7,092 nucleotides of DNA from Candidatus Bathyarchaeota archaeon (GTDB lineage: Archaea; Thermoproteota; Bathyarchaeia; RBG-16-48-13; GCA-020355125): the NCBI GenBank assembly GCA_030670615.1, contig DAOVBJ010000045.1, positions 1 to 7,092 of the forward strand, written 5' to 3'. The notes below the pieces were generated by a model. That model was given only the letters and a program-made list of their open reading frames with translations, was not told where the DNA came from and ran no database searches. The stretch's first letter is position 1. Each line of letters opens with the position of its first letter. A program made the position numbers and the translations under genes. Shown piece after piece: positions 5,569 to 7,092 of the stretch.

Positions 5569-5605
5569 GGGGCGCCCCGAAGGAGCCGGTTCAGCCACCG
5601 GCTCC
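5569..5605. promoter_or_regulatory. Strong inverted repeat in the divergent gap
   Basis: GGAGCCGGT (5582-5590) pairs perfectly with ACCGGCTCC (5597-5605) around the loop TCAGCC. Just left of it is the perfect palindrome GGGGCGCCCC (5569-5578). No T tract follows on either strand, so a simple terminator is unlikely. On the minus strand the structures would lie in the long leader of the hydrolase stub; on the plus strand they lie upstream of the DUF362 promoter. They could be a regulator site or an RNA element. Confidence 0.5.
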
Positions 5606-5623
5606 CCAGATGGATACATCGGC

Positions 5624-5633
5624 TGTATAAAGA
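5624..5633 (+). promoter_or_regulatory. TATA-like box of the DUF362 gene
   Basis: TGTATAAAGA is centred about 38 bases before ATG 5666. Transcription would start near 5655, leaving a leader of about 11 bases. The leader has no Shine-Dalgarno motif, consistent with a short-leader archaeal mRNA. Confidence 0.45.
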
Positions 5634-5665
5634 CATAATTAGTTCCTCGTTCTTTTAACAGAATA

Positions 5666-6544
5666 ATGGATCCTGTAGTTTCCGTCACTAAGTCAACTGG
5701 TCATTATGATGGCGTGAGGAGAGCCTTACACTTAATTGAGGAGCAAGTTAAGCACGACGTCAAGGACAAGAAGAAAATTCTCGTCAAGCCTAACTTTGTC
5801 TCAACGAGTAGACAGCTGGCAGCCACTCATGTGGATGCGGTGAAGGCCGTGTTAGACATGATTTCTCAGTATCACTCGGGAGCGATCCTTATCGGAGAAG
5901 GCCCAGCGAATTCCAGTCTGACGACCGGGCTGACGAATTTTAATTATCTCACGCTTCGAGACGAGTATGACGTCGAGTTCTTGGACTTGAATCGGGATGA
6001 TTGGGTGGAGGTAGAAGGCTACGACTCCCAACTACAACCCTTAACGTTTCGCCTGTCAAAGTCGGTTGTTGAAAGCGATTATCGGGTGTCCGTTGCGATC
6101 CCTAAGACACATGACTGTGTCATCACCACCCTCTCCATCAAGAATATGGTCGTAGGAAGCCTGGTCAATAGTGAAAAATCGAAGATTCATCAAGGCTACA
6201 AGGGGATCAACCTCAACCTTGCTACGTTTTCCCGTTTTGTCATGCCACATCTTGGCGTAATCGACGGCTTTATCGGCATGGAGGGACGAGGCCCCGTCTC
6301 AGGTAACCCCGTAGAGCTTCGGGCTGCAGCCGCCAGCCTCCACCCCATCTCTCTAGACGCAGTGACAAGCAAGATCATGGGGTTTGACCCCTTCGAGATA
6401 GGCTACCTTCACCACTTACACGCGTGGAAGCGAGGCGTAATCGACTTGGACCAGATCACGATACTTGGCACATCCATCGACGATGTCGCCCTACAATTCC
6501 AACCTCATCCACGCTATCACGAAATGCATAACTGGAAGGTCTGA
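5666..6544 (+). CDS. DUF362 family protein
   Basis: A 292-residue soluble protein that fits the DUF362 family (COG2006 type). Visible family marks are LVKPNFVS (39-46), the His55 region before a dinucleotide-fold-like segment (GAILIGEGP, 72-80), IPKTHD (145-150), TTLSIKNMVVGS (154-165), DGFIGMEGRGP (200-210) and the D-x-V-T-x-x-I-M-G-F-DP block (231-242). The C-terminus is histidine-rich (HPRYHEMHNW, 281-290). Many family members carry a ferredoxin-like Cys cluster; this one has a single cysteine (Cys151) and no such cluster. The family has no settled function, so none is given. ATG 5666 has no Shine-Dalgarno motif but a well-placed TATA box. The gene is divergent from the hydrolase stub and is followed three bases after its TGA by a 9-bp inverted repeat. 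Confidence 0.88.
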   Translation: MDPVVSVTKSTGHYDGVRRALHLIEEQVKHDVKDKKKILVKPNFVSTSRQLAATHVDAVKAVLDMISQYHSGAILIGEGPANSSLTTGLTNFNYLTLRDEYDVEFLDLNRDDWVEVEGYDSQLQPLTFRLSKSVVESDYRVSVAIPKTHDCVITTLSIKNMVVGSLVNSEKSKIHQGYKGINLNLATFSRFVMPHLGVIDGFIGMEGRGPVSGNPVELRAAAASLHPISLDAVTSKIMGFDPFEIGYLHHLHAWKRGVIDLDQITILGTSIDDVALQFQPHPRYHEMHNWKV

Positions 6545-6547
6545 CCC

Positions 6548-6595
6548 AACAACGTGTGGGGAATCCTGCGGGCGTAGACGACGCTTCACGTTGTT
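6548..6595 (+). terminator. Inverted repeat right after the DUF362 stop
   Basis: AACAACGTG (6548-6556) pairs perfectly over nine bases with CACGTTGTT (6587-6595). An inner GCGT/ACGC stem (6572-6575 with 6581-6584) makes a two-part structure. It begins three bases after the stop codon. No T run follows, so it may act as a 3' end stabiliser or processing site rather than a classical terminator. The rest of the gap to 6809 holds small hairpins but no evident gene. Confidence 0.45.
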
Positions 6596-6677
6596 ACCCG
6601 TTTACCGAACTTTAGTGGGTCATGGGTTAGAAGTGTGAGACACGTCAGTTTTCTTGAGTTCTTCAAGCGCTATTAAC

Positions 6678-6697
6678 GTGGATTCACATGTATCCAC
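6678..6697. repeat. Small inverted repeat in the gap after DUF362
   Basis: GTGGAT (6678-6683) pairs with ATCCAC (6692-6697) around eight bases that contain the palindrome ACATGT. It lies in non-coding sequence with no nearby start codon or T tract. A protein-binding site is possible but unsupported. Confidence 0.35.
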
Positions 6698-6730
6698 CTA
6701 CATCTATCTGCTGGTAATTAGTCTGGGCGA

Positions 6731-6742
6731 AGCTAGCTAGCT
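6731..6742. repeat. Palindrome AGCTAGCTAGCT, right copy of a shared motif
   Basis: Three AGCT units form a perfect 12-base palindrome. It shares nine bases with the palindrome at 5325-5334 on the other side of the hydrolase stub and the DUF362 gene. It may mark a rearrangement border or be chance. Confidence 0.45.
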
Positions 6743-6809
6743 GTTTTGAATTTACATACTCCTCTATGAAAATGCCTAAAAAGCGTAAATTCTAGGGTTC
6801 TAAAGTGTG

Positions 6810-7092
6810 ATGTCTAGAAATTCATTGGGATACATTAACATTTACTGCCAGCCAGATAGGCCACTGCTGTATGTACGGGTGGACCGGGTCTCTCTCATTT
6901 TTCCTAATGTAAAAAACGATAAATTGAAAAAAAATTTTTCTGGGAAAGAGCATAAATCGCGGCGTGTTTCCTCAAAGGCTCCTAGAAAACGGCTCGTTGC
7001 ACAGGCCAATGACACGGTTATACTACGCATTATCCCTTGTAAAATCCGTCTGAAATATGAGTGTCTGAGGATCATTTGGCCCTATATGTCAA
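6810..7092 (+). CDS. Possible partial gene running off the right edge
   Basis: From ATG 6810 the plus-strand frame stays open for 94 codons to the end of the window, so the 3' end is missing. The peptide starts MSRNSLGYINIYCQPDRPLL and continues with a strand-like stretch (YVRVDRVSLIFPNV, 21-34). A basic segment follows (KLKKNFSGKEHKSRRVSSKAPRKR, about 38-61), then hydrophobic runs near the edge (TVILRIIPCKIRL). I recognise no family. An open run of this length is unusual by chance at this composition, and TAAATT (6786-6791) lies at a plausible TATA distance for a leaderless mRNA. Against it, there is no Shine-Dalgarno motif, the sequence is AT-richer than its neighbours, and the opposite strand also has a 77-codon frame here (6842-7075) that looks no better. 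Treat it as tentative. Confidence 0.3.
   Translation, partial: MSRNSLGYINIYCQPDRPLLYVRVDRVSLIFPNVKNDKLKKNFSGKEHKSRRVSSKAPRKRLVAQANDTVILRIIPCKIRLKYECLRIIWPYMS

Noticed and set aside
5431..5688. Upstream extension of the hydrolase stub's open frame on the minus strand
   Set aside because: The frame is open, but it overlaps the DUF362 start, contains the GC-rich inverted repeat and reads unlike a hydrolase N-terminus. The good ribosome binding site stands directly before ATG 5430.
6766..6795. Tiny peptide MKMPKKRKF resembling a nuclear localisation signal
   Set aside because: Nine codons in AT-rich non-coding sequence with no ribosome binding site; the resemblance is coincidental in a prokaryotic context.
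6842..7075. 77-codon minus-strand frame near the right end
   Set aside because: No recognisable motif, no convincing ribosome binding site, and it competes with the plus-strand frame open to the window edge. Neither is firm, and this one has no supporting signal.
1..7092. CRISPR arrays, transposases, integrases or toxin-antitoxin genes
   Set aside because: No regularly spaced repeats, transposase motifs or typical toxin/antitoxin pairs were seen on either strand.

Overview
The window looks like a chromosomal stretch of an archaeon. The evidence is a short Obg-type GTPase with a C-terminal TGS domain and an NKxD specificity motif, a DUF2095-type small protein, and an archaeal-style two-domain sugar-1-phosphate nucleotidylyltransferase with a left-handed beta-helix acyltransferase. 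TATA-like boxes placed for short-leader or leaderless mRNAs, several GTG starts and GGAGG-type ribosome binding sites fit the same picture. Base composition is near-balanced. A Bathyarchaeia-like or related lineage is my guess from gene content, not something the sequence proves.

Left part (1-2025, + strand): a polymerase-beta-fold nucleotidyltransferase, then the GlmU-like bifunctional enzyme 35 bases later, probably one transcription unit. Positions 2026-2413 hold no convincing gene. They do contain a compact repeated hairpin arrangement ending in a GC hairpin plus a pyrimidine/T-rich tail, which is a candidate structured RNA.

Middle part: a DUF2095-like protein (2414-2743, +) converges on a GTPase gene, with only four bases between the two stop codons. 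On the minus strand a cytidine deaminase gene (cdd) lies immediately upstream of the GTPase, and the two form a tight operon. The GTPase is probably translated from a GTG three codons inside the longest frame. The next gap (4390-4773) contains cdd promoter candidates on the minus strand. On the plus strand it has a possible small RNA: TATA-like box, long-range stem, and a T6 run after a palindrome.

Right part: a conserved-looking but unnamed 151-residue protein (minus strand) with a textbook leaderless promoter. Next comes a 32-codon stub with a good ribosome binding site that reads like the start of an isochorismatase/nicotinamidase-family hydrolase and then stops. A divergent DUF362 protein (5666-6544, +) follows, with a 9-bp inverted repeat just after its stop codon. 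The last 550 bases hold hairpins and a plus-strand frame open from 6810 to the window edge, possibly the start of a truncated gene.

The genes are mostly housekeeping-like: sugar nucleotide supply, pyrimidine salvage and a ribosome-associated GTPase. No defence, mobile or CRISPR system is visible. The most unusual signals are the hydrolase stub ending inside a TAGCTAGCTA palindrome whose core recurs 1.4 kb away, the two candidate structured RNAs, and the unclosed reading frame at the right edge.
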